64,000 nucleotides of DNA from Pedobacter zeaxanthinifaciens (GCF_003313335.1 NZ_QMHP01000005.1:248001-312000), one strand, 5' to 3'. Counted from the first letter of the stretch, positions 45,321-55,900 are shown. The notes: a model not told the origin generated them from the letters alone. Numbers and translations are program-made.

Positions 45321-46156
45321 TAAAAACCTCCTGTCAATCCTTTATAAATCATTTGTATTGCCAAAATGGTAACAACTACCGCAAAAACCATTTTCAATTT
45401 ATCTGTTTTTGCCTTAACCAACACTTTGGCACCAACAGTTGCCCCTAACAGTACGCCGATGCACACCGGCATTGCTATACCAGGATCAATTTGTCCGCGA
45501 TGCAAATAAACTACAGCACTTGCCGCAGCGGTGACGCCCATCATGAAATTACTGGTAGTTGTAGAAACCTTAAAAGGCAAGCGCATGATGTTATCCATTG
45601 CAATTACTTTTAAAGCACCGCTTCCTATTCCAAGTAGGCCCGATAATGTACCTGCAAACAACATCATGAAAAATCCACCTCCTACATTTTTTACCGCATA
45701 AGGCGTTTCGACACCCTGATTGGGATACGACCCATTGAGTTTGAAAAATTTTGCGCCTTTGCTGCTGTAATCTATATTGGTATGATCTACTTTTTTACGC
45801 AAAGTCATTAACGAAGAGAAAATCAGTATGCAGCCAAATATTACAGCCACGTAGGCAGCGTTTAAATAAACCGCAATTACAGCTCCTAAAATAGCTCCTA
45901 CTGTAGTGGCAATTTCTAAAAACATGCCAATTCGCATGTTTGTAAGTCCTTCTTTAACGTAAGCCGCCGCAGACCCCGTAGAAGTAGCAATTACAGAAAT
46001 GATAGATGCGCCTATAGCATAATGAATATCAACACCTAAACCTAAAGTTAGTAATGGAATGATGATTACACCGCCTCCTAAACCAGTAAGAGAACCTAAA
46101 AAGCCAGCCAAAAATGCGCCAACAAGTACAATTAATGTAAATACTAGTACTGTCAT
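45320..46156 (-). CDS. TSUP-family transporter (TauE/SafE)
   Basis: 278 residues from the Met at 46156 (MTVLVFTLIVLVGAFLAGFL). An earlier in-frame ATG at 46180 is upstream of the predicted -7 box, so it is unlikely. It has seven or eight helices with GSLTGLGGGVIIIPLLTLGL and LLGIGSGALKVIAMDNIMRL, the two TSUP repeats. The family exports or imports sulfite, sulfoacetate or similar anions. It is followed by a DUF1634-type gene with a one-base overlap. The substrate is not known. Confidence 0.92.
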   Translation of the reverse strand: MTVLVFTLIVLVGAFLAGFLGSLTGLGGGVIIIPLLTLGLGVDIHYAIGASIISVIATSTGSAAAYVKEGLTNMRIGMFLEIATTVGAILGAVIAVYLNAAYVAVIFGCILIFSSLMTLRKKVDHTNIDYSSKGAKFFKLNGSYPNQGVETPYAVKNVGGGFFMMLFAGTLSGLLGIGSGALKVIAMDNIMRLPFKVSTTTSNFMMGVTAAASAVVYLHRGQIDPGIAMPVCIGVLLGATVGAKVLVKAKTDKLKMVFAVVVTILAIQMIYKGLTGGF

Positions 46157-46161
46157 GCCGG

Positions 46162-46169
46162 CAAATATA
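46162..46169 (-). promoter_or_regulatory. -7 box of the TSUP gene (leaderless)
   Basis: The minus strand reads TATATTTG, ending 5 bp before the ATG at 46156. A TTG lies 22 bp upstream. The transcript would begin at or very near the start codon. Confidence 0.6.
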
Positions 46170-46290
46170 AGGCACTTCAATAGGCTTTATGCAATAAATA
46201 CGCAATAAAACAATCTCTATGGAATACTTAGACTTTATAGTGTATAAGGCTAATTATAAAATTGATAAGCAATTTAATTGTAGGCAAGTA

Positions 46291-47544
46291 CTAATCCATT
46301 AGTTCGGTAATCATCTCGGAACTTAGAGCCCTAGCCTGTTCCAAACGGTCTTTAAAAAAAGTTTTAGCAGCTTCAAAATGTGCTTTATAACCTTCCATAT
46401 CTCCATAACAAATCATAGAGGCCCATTCGTGAACTGCAGTGTGGAAAGCTAAGTCATCATTTCTTATAGACTTATCGTATAAGGCCGTTTGTATGGTTTC
46501 TTCTAGCAGTGCATCATTTTTAAAAAGATATTCGGCTATGCCTAGGCGTAATTTAAATGGTGGAGTTTGACAAATTAAATTTTGATAAGGATTGATGCCC
46601 ATCTTATGCCAAGCACAAACCATACTTAATATGCTTAAATGCGAATTAGGTTTTGGGGCACAGCTTTTATTGGAAAGGCTAAACGCTCCCATTACTTCGG
46701 CATCGAAAAACAAAGGCTCATCTGCCTTAAAAACAAAATTTTTAGCAGCCGCAATTCTATCCCTGAACTCAAGTTCTTTCTCGGCAATCATCAATGCAAA
46801 AAGTTCACTTTCGGTTTTTGCATATTGCCGTACCTGTGTTTGAGCATGGGGATTTAAAATGGCCAAGCCAGCATAAATATGTGCTTTATAACTGAAGATT
46901 CGGAGCGTAGTTAATATTTTCACATTATCAATACCGCCAGCGTAGGCTGGGCTATCCCAGGGATAGTAACCTTGATTGGCCCAGGCAGAACCCATACTTT
47001 CGAAGCCCATATGTGTTACCGCCTGGGTATCGGCAACAATTTTATCATGTTGGTGATAGCTTGGCATTTCGATGATATTGGATTGCAATGCTTGATAAAT
47101 TTCAAGCGCCTTCTTATACGCCACCTCGCTAGCACGATGCCTTATGATGACCAGGATTTGCCCTTTGGTAGTTAAGCCGGGACCGTGAAGGGAATGGCTG
47201 GTAATGATGTGCGTATCTGCAGGCAGATAGTTTTCAAAGGCTTTAATTTCTGGATGTTTTACAGATGTTTGCCCTCCTACAATAGCGCCATACTTAGTGG
47301 ATTTAGCATACATTGCTACCACCTGCGCTATTTTTTCTGCCTCAACACTGTAGATGATAAAATCTGATTTGCGAGAAACTTCATGTCCATCGGCTAGCAC
47401 TTCTATGCCTTTATCTTTTAACTCGGTAGCTAGTTGTGGTAGATGATGAGGTAAATCGGTGCCGCAAACTTGATAGCCTGCCGCAGCGAACGTGAGCGCA
47501 TACAACTTGCCCATATCCCCCAACCCGATGATTCCAATGTACAT
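46291..47544 (-). CDS. Prephenate dehydrogenase, fungal TYR1-like
   Basis: 417 residues. The N-terminal Rossmann fold starts MYIGIIGLGDMGKLYALTFA. It goes on with IIYSVEAEKIAQVV, GAIVGGQTSVKHPEIKAFEN, IITSHSLHGPGLTTKGQ and HDKIVADTQAVTHMGFESMG. From memory, this order and wording follow the yeast TYR1 prephenate dehydrogenase (NADP+) far more closely than bacterial TyrA, along the whole length. It would make 4-hydroxyphenylpyruvate for tyrosine. It stands alone, not in an aromatic operon. A -7 box lies 4 bp before the ATG. Confidence 0.85.
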   Translation of the reverse strand: MYIGIIGLGDMGKLYALTFAAAGYQVCGTDLPHHLPQLATELKDKGIEVLADGHEVSRKSDFIIYSVEAEKIAQVVAMYAKSTKYGAIVGGQTSVKHPEIKAFENYLPADTHIITSHSLHGPGLTTKGQILVIIRHRASEVAYKKALEIYQALQSNIIEMPSYHQHDKIVADTQAVTHMGFESMGSAWANQGYYPWDSPAYAGGIDNVKILTTLRIFSYKAHIYAGLAILNPHAQTQVRQYAKTESELFALMIAEKELEFRDRIAAAKNFVFKADEPLFFDAEVMGAFSLSNKSCAPKPNSHLSILSMVCAWHKMGINPYQNLICQTPPFKLRLGIAEYLFKNDALLEETIQTALYDKSIRNDDLAFHTAVHEWASMICYGDMEGYKAHFEAAKTFFKDRLEQARALSSEMITELMD

Positions 47545-47548
47545 GGAG

Positions 47549-47556
47549 CAAAAGTA
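47549..47556 (-). promoter_or_regulatory. -7 box of the prephenate dehydrogenase gene (leaderless)
   Basis: The minus strand reads TACTTTTG, ending 4 bp before the ATG at 47544. No good -33 element was seen. Confidence 0.55.
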
Positions 47557-47702
47557 TCACTGTAAGGTTTAAAAAAAATGACGCCAATCAATTGATTTAT
47601 TGATTAAACATCCTAACTTGAGCCAAATTACGATAACACAATACAACTAAACTTGATAATAAATCTTTACTAATATTGTTTTAGTATTAAATAACATTAG
47701 GC

Positions 47703-48383
47703 ATGAGACAAACTTTACTTCACTTTGCTGGCATTGTACTGCTATGTTTTATTAGTCAGAATATATTGGCACAAACTAAACCCGTTGCCCCACAAACCAA
47801 ACCAGCACCAGTGGTAAAAAAGGTTTATCGCCAACGTGACACGGTAAAAAACACCGATCCGAGCTTAAATGGGCAATACACTTTTATGCTTTCCAGAACA
47901 CGCACTTCTCCTGATGGTTATAAAATGATTGCCAAATATAGGTTAGATGAACTCTGGAAAAACGTAATGGACACCTTGCGCAAGGAAAAAGCTGACAAAA
48001 AAAATCTTCAGCAAAAAATTACCGAGCAGGATAAAACTGTTAATTATTTAAAAACTGAAATTTCTGGTAAAGAGGCTTCGCTTACTGAAAATACCAACAA
48101 GGTTAATGAAATTAGCGTGCTGGGTATGAGTTTTGAAAAAGACACTTACAACATTATGATGTGGAGTGTTGTTGGCGTTTTGGTAGTGGCCCTTATTGTG
48201 GTAATTGCCCGCTCAGGCAAAAGTGTTAGCGAGGCTAAGCACCGCACAGAGCTGTACAACGAAATTTCCGAAGAATATCAAGCCTTCAAATCAAAATCGG
48301 TGGAGAAGGAAAGAAAGCTTGCCAGGGAACTTCAAGACGAACGAAATAGGTTAGAAGAACTAATGAACGGCAGAAAGGGCTAG
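47703..48383 (+). CDS. Hypothetical coiled-coil membrane protein
   Basis: 226 residues. A signal peptide (ending near NILAQ) precedes a Pro/Lys-rich stretch, a coiled coil (about 90-140), a membrane helix (about 148-170, YNIMMWSVVGVLVVALIVVI) and a second coiled coil at the C-terminus. Similar Bacteroidota proteins are sometimes misnamed tRNA (guanine-N1) methyltransferase; there is no such domain here. It is convergent with the M14 gene and shares a terminator with it. Confidence 0.75.
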   Translation: MRQTLLHFAGIVLLCFISQNILAQTKPVAPQTKPAPVVKKVYRQRDTVKNTDPSLNGQYTFMLSRTRTSPDGYKMIAKYRLDELWKNVMDTLRKEKADKKNLQQKITEQDKTVNYLKTEISGKEASLTENTNKVNEISVLGMSFEKDTYNIMMWSVVGVLVVALIVVIARSGKSVSEAKHRTELYNEISEEYQAFKSKSVEKERKLARELQDERNRLEELMNGRKG

Positions 48384-48400
48384 CACCTAGTGCTATTTTT
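48381..48400. terminator. Compact terminator over two stop codons
   Basis: TAGCAC and GTGCTA form a 6-bp stem with a 3-base loop, followed by five T on the plus strand. The stop codon of the coiled-coil gene starts the hairpin, and the stop codon of the M14 gene on the other strand is at its end. Confidence 0.7.
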
Positions 48401-49613
48401 CCTTCAGTAATTCGGCCATTAGCACTTCCGCTACTTTTGTGGCTTTCTGTTTAATGTAAGGGCGAGGCGTGTTGTCGCCTACTTCATACGTTAACGCTTC
48501 GGCGTTAAGCACCTTACCCAGCCACGACTTTGATACGTTGCCCCCATTGCCAGACGGCTTAACAGTAGTCTTGTTATCTCCTTCAAAATCATGTAAGCCT
48601 TTTACCCATGCTGTGGTAAGCCCAGGAAAATTGGTATCTGGCCTATCCTCATTAGTGTAAAGCACATCATTAAAAGTCGAATGAAAATCCAAAGCAAAAT
48701 ATACCTTGGCTTTCTGTTTCTTTACTTTTTCCAATAAAAAATTTCTAACCGCTCGTGTTTCAGGCTGTTTAAAATCAATCCAATCCCTATTTAAATCTAC
48801 CCCGCCAAAATTATGACGCCAGTTACCTTCATCTACGCCATCGGGGTTTATCATTGGGATAATAACCAATTCGTAGTTGGCAATGAACTTTTTGGCAAGC
48901 TCAGTTTGCCCCAATAAAGTTTCAACAAACTGCATCATTGCCATGTAGCCTGATATTTCGGGCGGGTGTTGGCGACTTAGCACGACTACGATTTTCTTTC
49001 CATCACTTTTAGTTGAGTTTAGTGCAATGATAGGTTTGCCTGCAATACTTTTACCAATAACGGTTTGCGTTAACTGATAACGCTGCACCATTTGATTGTT
49101 CCATTGGTAAGATTGTGCAGAAGATATGATTTCTTGAGCGGCTAAAGTTAGCGTATCGGTGCCCAGTTGCAGTTTAAAAGACGCGGTTGTTTTCTCTTTG
49201 TTGAGTTTTACCGCATTAACAGCATCCCAAGTGCTGCCATTATGAGTTATTTTGGGCTGGTAACGATGTTTACTATCGGGATAAACCAAGTTAAGGTAGA
49301 TTTTTTTACCTGCCTTACCCCAAACCTTAAATGCAAACCACGGACTTTGATTGATGGGTTGGTTTTCCGGCTCGATGGTGATGTTAAAAGTACTATCATT
49401 AAGTTGGCTTAAGGCATTTAGCCTTGCAGCAGGAAACTTGTTGCTAAAAAACACACTTCCGTTTGCAAGCGCATAAATTTTGCGTTCCTGCAACTTAATA
49501 CTAACGGCCGTATTTACCGCATTGATTTGATCAGTTGAATTGACTTTTTTAACAGCACAAGCCTGAAAAAATAGTGCAGCAGTTAGTAGAAGGTAAAACT
49601 TAGGATATTTCAA
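48393..49613 (-). CDS. M14-family zinc carboxypeptidase lipoprotein
   Basis: 406 residues. A lipoprotein-type signal (TAALFFQAC, Cys 19) is followed by an N-terminal sandwich (about 35-160) and an M14 peptidase domain. The zinc motif HPPE is at 216-219, the substrate-binding GNWRHNFGGVDLNRDW at 263-278, the third zinc His at 311 (FALDFHSTFND) and the catalytic Glu at 377 (LTYEVGD). It is last in the SusCD locus. It would trim residues from the C-terminus of peptides, or act on gamma-linked peptides, outside the cell. Confidence 0.92.
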   Translation of the reverse strand: MKYPKFYLLLTAALFFQACAVKKVNSTDQINAVNTAVSIKLQERKIYALANGSVFFSNKFPAARLNALSQLNDSTFNITIEPENQPINQSPWFAFKVWGKAGKKIYLNLVYPDSKHRYQPKITHNGSTWDAVNAVKLNKEKTTASFKLQLGTDTLTLAAQEIISSAQSYQWNNQMVQRYQLTQTVIGKSIAGKPIIALNSTKSDGKKIVVVLSRQHPPEISGYMAMMQFVETLLGQTELAKKFIANYELVIIPMINPDGVDEGNWRHNFGGVDLNRDWIDFKQPETRAVRNFLLEKVKKQKAKVYFALDFHSTFNDVLYTNEDRPDTNFPGLTTAWVKGLHDFEGDNKTTVKPSGNGGNVSKSWLGKVLNAEALTYEVGDNTPRPYIKQKATKVAEVLMAELLKEK

Positions 49614-49615
49614 TG

Positions 49616-50569
49616 TTATTTATCTAAAAGTAAACCATAATGATTTTTCATGTATTTAATAATGGCATCGGCAATTTTTATACCTGAAGCTTTACGTTGT
49701 GTAGCATTATTTCTTAAATCGGTGCCATGTGTTTCCAATTGTATGGCTGATACCGTGCCACCATTTCTTGAACCATAGGTTAGCGTACAATACCCTCCAT
49801 TAAAATAGTCGTCATCGTTAGGTGTTGGATCTGTTTTACTTGGTACTGCAGGGATTCCTTCATTGGCCAAAAGCGTACCAAAGGCATAATCACCTCTGAT
49901 AAGTTGCGAAAAAGAGTAGGCAGATGTAGTAGATAGCTGATAAATACTTGAGGTATTAGCAACACCATTCAAAGTGGCATCTGAAGCATTTAAGTTTGAT
50001 CTGGATACAATGTAGCCCACTTCAACCCTTTTTTTGGTATGACCATGACCATGCATATCCAAAAACAAGCCTTTACCTACATTTTTAGCCACCATGTCCC
50101 TTGCAGATTTCAAAAAGCCGTGGTACTCTCTCCAAAGGGCATTTGCAGCCTCACTTTTATGATAAGCCTCCTCTAACGAACGATTAGGCTCCATGCGTTC
50201 CCTTGCCACGTCGTTAACAATAACATGCGGATGAATTCCAGTTTTTGCATAAAAAGCGCTGGCAATTTCCTCTACCAAATCAGTTACATACAAATCCCTT
50301 ACGGTTACGGCATCCGGATTATCCCTAAATGGCATAGTTGAAGGAGTAATGGTGCCATCATGCGGAGAAGCTAAAATAATTGGAGAATTAGCATCGCCAA
50401 CTTCAAACCTCACATATTTATTGCTTCCGTAAATGATGGTATTAGGCTTATAAGCAGTTTCATCAGGTTTGGTAGGATTTCCGCCGTCGCCGCTACTACT
50501 TGAGTTCTTTTTGCAAGATAAGATGATAGACAAAGCCATCATCAACGCCAATAAATTAATCTTTTTCAT
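49616..50569 (-). CDS. N-formylglutamate-amidohydrolase-like lipoprotein
   Basis: 317 residues from the internal Met at 50569; the earlier start would lack a signal. MKKINLLALMMALSIILSC is a lipoprotein signal (Cys 19). The core has SPHDG (69-72), EPNRS (128-131) and LDMHGHGH (170-177), the metal site of the N-formylglutamate amidohydrolase superfamily, which also includes poly-gamma-glutamate hydrolases of M14-like fold. It is 2 bp before the M14 gene. An amide-cleaving role on glutamate-rich or formylated peptides fits, but is inferred. Confidence 0.85.
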   Translation of the reverse strand: MKKINLLALMMALSIILSCKKNSSSSGDGGNPTKPDETAYKPNTIIYGSNKYVRFEVGDANSPIILASPHDGTITPSTMPFRDNPDAVTVRDLYVTDLVEEIASAFYAKTGIHPHVIVNDVARERMEPNRSLEEAYHKSEAANALWREYHGFLKSARDMVAKNVGKGLFLDMHGHGHTKKRVEVGYIVSRSNLNASDATLNGVANTSSIYQLSTTSAYSFSQLIRGDYAFGTLLANEGIPAVPSKTDPTPNDDDYFNGGYCTLTYGSRNGGTVSAIQLETHGTDLRNNATQRKASGIKIADAIIKYMKNHYGLLLDK

Positions 50570-50626
50570 ATCTATTGATTTTAATTGTCTGCTAATACCG
50601 GGCAACAGTTAGCGTGTTTCAACTGG

Positions 50627-51271
50627 CTAAATCATTCCCTTTTTGCTCCACATCTTTAATATTTCCCCAACAATGTTGCCCACACCATAAGCTGGATCTT
50701 CCTCTGTTTTGCGCCCCCATTTATATGCTTTATCAACTTTGTTATCATGCCTAAATCCTCTTACATGCGTAAATTCATGGGCAATATGTCTGGCTAAGCG
50801 CTGTGCAAGCTCTCCGTTTTCAACCAACCAATAATCATAAGTAGTGATGCTATAGCTACAGGCATTGGAAGAGCCCATAGTCCCTTTCTTATCGCCATTA
50901 TTTTTTATATTGATGGTTAGGTTAACTTCTTTATCTGCCAATAAATTATCGTAAACAGCTTTTCCGGGTATGCGACCAGTTGTTTGATCATACACTACCT
51001 CAAAACACTTCTTTTTAGATTTGCTGTATGCGGAATCGTTGTAGTTTTGTTTATATAGCGCCTCTTTAAAATCTGCAGAAGAAAATACCCTACTTAACAA
51101 TTGTTCGGCCTTTCTTAGTGTATCGGCAAAATGACTAGGCACAGTAGCTTTTTCATCCACATTAAAAGAAATTTTAAAACGAATATCAGCTACAACACTT
51201 GGCTTTTCGGCAAATATGTTTATGGCAACAAGTGCTAAAATTACAAGCAGCAGCCATCCTAGTTTTTTCAT
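50627..51271 (-). CDS. Small metzincin-like secreted metalloprotease
   Basis: 214 residues with one N-terminal signal or anchor helix (MKKLGWLLLVILALVAINIF). The zinc motif HEFTHVRGFRHD lies at 165-176, an exact HExxHxxGxxHD metzincin pattern. No long propeptide or extra domain is seen, and a Met-turn is only suggested by the final KGMI. It is much smaller than known metzincins. It lies in the SusCD locus between SusD and the amidohydrolase. Function as a protease is inferred. Confidence 0.75.
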   Translation of the reverse strand: MKKLGWLLLVILALVAINIFAEKPSVVADIRFKISFNVDEKATVPSHFADTLRKAEQLLSRVFSSADFKEALYKQNYNDSAYSKSKKKCFEVVYDQTTGRIPGKAVYDNLLADKEVNLTINIKNNGDKKGTMGSSNACSYSITTYDYWLVENGELAQRLARHIAHEFTHVRGFRHDNKVDKAYKWGRKTEEDPAYGVGNIVGEILKMWSKKGMI

Positions 51272-51385
51272 AATGCTAACATTTAATTTGAAGATTTAAC
51301 CTAAAATAACAGGCAAAAAGAGTGACCGTAAGGAGCAATTAGCTTGCTCCCTCAGTCTTAACATATATAACTAACTTACTATTAA

Positions 51386-52930
51386 CTAGGGATTTTGAAC
51401 CATGTAGGGATTAGCCTGCATCTCACGGCGTGGAATTAAGAATTGCCATGTTACAGCGCCTCTTGCACGATCCATTGCATTGGCTAATGTAGAGGTAGCA
51501 CCTGTATTTGCTCTAGCTAAAGCAAGATCTAACCTCTTCAAATCCAAGAAACGAAAGCCCTCGCCCCACAATTCTATTCGGCGTTGGGTCATAATTAAAC
51601 CGTTATTATCGTTACCAATATCTGTAATGTTATCAGGGCGCACATAATTTGGATCCCTATTTTTCGCTAAAATATCTATAATATCAGCCGCCTCATTGAT
51701 GAAACCATCTTTTGCTTTTGCTTCCGCTGCAATGAGATACATTTCTGCTACACGCATGAATGGAATATCGCCGGCACTAACGGCAGGATCAGCTACTACA
51801 AACTTTTTATGCATGTACAAAGCCCTAGTTTGGCCGGCTGCTGGCTGTCCTGTTGAGGCATCAATTACACCCGGAAAATTCACATAATCGTTTACATTAT
51901 CGCAAAACAACTTTTTCCTGATATCAGTATTACTAAGCGAATTGTACAAAAGCGAGTTAATTTTTTTAGGATTTGGCCTGGTATGTGCCGAATTGAAATT
52001 TGAAGACATGTAAGCGTAAAACGAACCGTAAGTTGGCAGTTGCTCAGGCAATTGGTGCGCACCCCACATCCATTCAGAGTTTTTCATGTCTGTAAAACCA
52101 TCCAAATACGCAGAGTTGGACATTAACTGATATCCTTTTAGTGCTTCTAGTGCATAATAAGCTGCATCAGTCCAGTTTTGCTGAGTTAAAGCAACCCTTG
52201 CTTTCAATCCTTGAGCCACACTTTTATCAATGTGTGTTCTGTATAACCCTCTTGCTGGTGCGCCGGTTAACATCACAATCGCTTCATCTAAATCTTTATT
52301 AATTTGAATGTAAACATCTTCGACGGTATTGCGTGGTTGTGGGTCCAAAGAGTATTTAGTAACAATAGGCACTCCAAGTTGTATCCTTGGTGAATTTGGA
52401 TTGGAAATATCTGTTAGTATAGATTTATCGTAACGTTTGCCGAAGAGTTGCACCAACATGAAATGCGAAAAAGCCCGAAGTGCTAAACACTCCCCTTTTA
52501 TTGCATTTTTTTGTGCTGTAGTTGCATCAGGCACCTTATCAATACCTTCTAACAACAAATTTGCATTAGCAATTATCCTGTAATAAAGGCGGTAGGCAAA
52601 ATAAGGCAGGTCGTTCAAATCAGAGCGATGGTCTGTCCAACGGTAAGCGCCCCTGAAGTAACTTGTACCCGTTGCCGTATGAACGATATCTTCGCCCATG
52701 AAATCCATCACAATCATGATGGCAGCGTGACCATCCTGTTCCTGATCAGAATATTGCATGTACAACCCACGATAGATACCGTTAAGTGCCACCTTTACAT
52801 TGTTGATGTTATCAAATATCTTGTCCGCATCAATTTGATCAGTTGGAACGGTATCTAAGTATGACTTTTTACATGAACCTAGTAGCAGTAAAAAGAAAAA
52901 AGCTGGCAGAATTAAAAAATATTTTTTCAT
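51386..52930 (-). CDS. SusD/RagB-family lipoprotein
   Basis: 514 residues with a lipoprotein signal (FFFLLLLGSCKK, Cys 20) and the start SYLDTVPTDQI typical of RagB/SusD. It has the helical TPR-like body and a C-terminal LWGEGFRFLDLKRLDLA. It binds substrate at the cell surface as the lid of SusC. It follows SusC after 11 bp. The neighbouring enzymes suggest peptides, not glycans, as the substrate. Confidence 0.95.
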   Translation of the reverse strand: MKKYFLILPAFFFLLLLGSCKKSYLDTVPTDQIDADKIFDNINNVKVALNGIYRGLYMQYSDQEQDGHAAIMIVMDFMGEDIVHTATGTSYFRGAYRWTDHRSDLNDLPYFAYRLYYRIIANANLLLEGIDKVPDATTAQKNAIKGECLALRAFSHFMLVQLFGKRYDKSILTDISNPNSPRIQLGVPIVTKYSLDPQPRNTVEDVYIQINKDLDEAIVMLTGAPARGLYRTHIDKSVAQGLKARVALTQQNWTDAAYYALEALKGYQLMSNSAYLDGFTDMKNSEWMWGAHQLPEQLPTYGSFYAYMSSNFNSAHTRPNPKKINSLLYNSLSNTDIRKKLFCDNVNDYVNFPGVIDASTGQPAAGQTRALYMHKKFVVADPAVSAGDIPFMRVAEMYLIAAEAKAKDGFINEAADIIDILAKNRDPNYVRPDNITDIGNDNNGLIMTQRRIELWGEGFRFLDLKRLDLALARANTGATSTLANAMDRARGAVTWQFLIPRREMQANPYMVQNP

Positions 52931-52941
52931 TATTGAACGAA

Positions 52942-55900
52942 CTATAATGTAATGTTTAAACCAAAACTGATGATACGAGAAGGTGCGTAGGTATACTCAG
53001 CATCTCCTGTGTAAGTTTGCGTAGGATCCATACCTTTTCTTGCCGAAGTAATGAACAAATTCTCTCCATTTACAAAGGCTTTTGCATTAGTTAATTTCAA
53101 CCTTGAAAGCATTTTTTTAGGAAGGCTATAAGTTAATGCAACGGTACGCAGGTTCAAGTAATCTGATTTTGTTAACCAACGGTCGGTATCAGAAATAGAT
53201 GATGAAGTGCTAAGTACAGGAATATCAGTTACATCGCCAGGATTTTGCCAGCGTTTTAACATATCTACGTGTAAAGCCCTACCATTGGTAGTGGTACCAC
53301 CTCTGAACATTAGTGAGCGATAATCGTTATCGAACGTGTAACCACCAACCTGATAAATGAACATGACATTTAACGACCAGCTTTTGTAGCTGAAGCCATT
53401 ATTTACGCTACCGAAAAAATCAGGAATTGCACTACCTGCGTAATAATAGGTGGCATCAGCCAAAGTAGTTGTTAAAGTGCCATCTGCTTTGCGGTATTGG
53501 TTTGCCCCTGTTTCTGGATTTACAGAATCCCAATCTCTCAACCAAAATTCGTAAAGTGATTTACCCGTTTCGTATTTTTTAGTTCCACTTACCCTACCTT
53601 CATAAGATGGTGGCAATGACAAGATCTTATTTCTAAACGTACTCCAATTAATATCAATGTTCCATTTAAAACGCTTAGTTTTTAGGGGAACTCCATTCAA
53701 CTGCACTTCAACACCTTCGTTACGCATGGTGCCGAAATTGTCGTTATAAGTAAGTAAGCCCGATGTTAAAGGTAAAGTAACGGCAAACAGCAAATTGCTC
53801 GACTGGCGACGAAATGCTTCTACCGTACCGCCAAACCTATTTTTAAATACCGAAAACTCTACTGCTACATCTGCATTTTGATTGGATTCCCAAACCAAAT
53901 CGTTATTACCAGCCTGTGTAAATAAAGCTCCTGGCTCGCTACCGTTGTTGTAGTTTAACGTATATAAACGTTGATAAGTGAAATAACTTCCGGTACGATC
54001 ATTACCTACCTGACCGTAAGATGCTCTAAGTTTTAAGGCATCTACCCACTTAACTTTGAAGAATGGCTCTCTATCAATATTATATGCTGCACTAAGCGAC
54101 CAGAAGTTGCCCCATCTGCTAGAAGGCGAAAATCTGGAAGTACCATCTCTCCTGAATGAACCAGAGAACAAATATTTTCCTTTGTAGCTATAGTCAATTT
54201 TTGACAAGTAACCTTCAGTTTTATAATCTCTATCATAAGACCCTAAAGCTGTAGTAGTTGTCATGTTATCCAGTACAGGTAAACCCGCTATTCCTTCGCT
54301 TCGTCTTGATCCCGATAGGTAATCATAATAATTAAGGTAGTTTTCGTGACCAACAAGTACACTAATTTTATGTTTGTTGATGGTTTTGCTCCAAGTTAAT
54401 AACTGATTAAAGTTTAAATAGGTTGTAAGGCTATTGGTTCTGGTAGTTCTACCCACGCCCACAGCATCACCCATTACGCTGTTATCATACACGTTGCTAC
54501 GATAGTTACCCAAAGTAAAACTGAAATTAGAAGTAAACTTGAAATCCTTCCAAAATTTAGCTTCGATATTGGCCACACCATTTAATGAGTTTCTTCTCAC
54601 TTGGTTAACGTTGTACAAAGTTTCATACACTACATTTCGGCCGGTAAACAACGGTCTGTAATCACCTGGATCATAAACTTTATTTCCTTTGTTGTCCAAA
54701 ATGTAAGCACCCGTTACCGGATCATGTTTGTACACAGGATAAATTGGTGCCAATATCAAATCGATGTAGAATGGATTTTCATTGATACCGCTGCTCTCGT
54801 TAGCCTGATCAGATTTGGTGTAAGTACCAAATAAATTCAATCCAAATTTCAGCCAATCTTTAGGCGTTGAGTTTACCCTTAACCTGCCGGAAAAACGCTT
54901 AAAATCCGAACCAATCACGTAACCGTTTTCGTCCAAATAATTAAGTGAAACATAATGATCTGTTTTAGCAGAACCGCCACTTAGCGATACTGACATGTCC
55001 GACCTCATGCCTAATCTCTGCAACTCTTCCCGGAAACGCACATCATCAGGATATAATAATTTAGCGTTTGGATTTAACTGTCCGTTTTCTAAAACAATTT
55101 CGTCATCAGCTACATTAAACGGATTCCAACCTACGTAGCTTTTTAAATTGGCCGTAGCGGCTGCCGCAGTGCCAGAAGTTCCATTTTTTAGTGCTTCCCA
55201 CACAATTGGAAAGTATTGGTAAGCATCTAAAGTTTCATAATTTGGCAAGCCACGCTCAGAAAAAGCCTGTGTTAGCTTTGCAGTAATGGTGGTTTTGCCG
55301 TTGCTATTTCCTTTTTTAGTAGTGATTAATACTACGCCGTTAGCTGCCCTAGCACCATACAATGCTGTTGCTGAGGCATCTTTCAAAATGGAAATATTGT
55401 CAATATCTTCTGGATTGATGTTACTGATTACACCTTCGTAAGGTGCACCATCAAGCACATACAATGGGTTATTATCACCTGTGATTGAGCCAAACCCTCT
55501 GATTCTGATATCTGGTCCTTCGCCCGGCTGCCCGCTACCTGCCGTAGTTTGCACACCTGGTGAAGCCCCAACAATTGCAGAGTTTAAGTTACTGATAGGG
55601 CGTTGCTCGATATCTTTAGCTGAAATTTTGGTAACCGAATTGGTAAGCTCGTTACGTGTAGTAGTTCCAAAAGCAATTACTACCTCATCTAGCTGTTTGC
55701 TATCACGGGTAAGCGTAACTTCGTATTTTAATAAGGCCGTTAATGGAACTTCCTTAGTAACATAACCAATTGAACTAAATACCAATATTTTTTCGGTAGA
55801 CTTCACATTGATTGCAAAATTACCTTCCACATTGGTAACCGCACCTGTAGTAGCACCTTTTACCCTAACGGATACGCCAAACAATGCCGAACCGTCTTCA

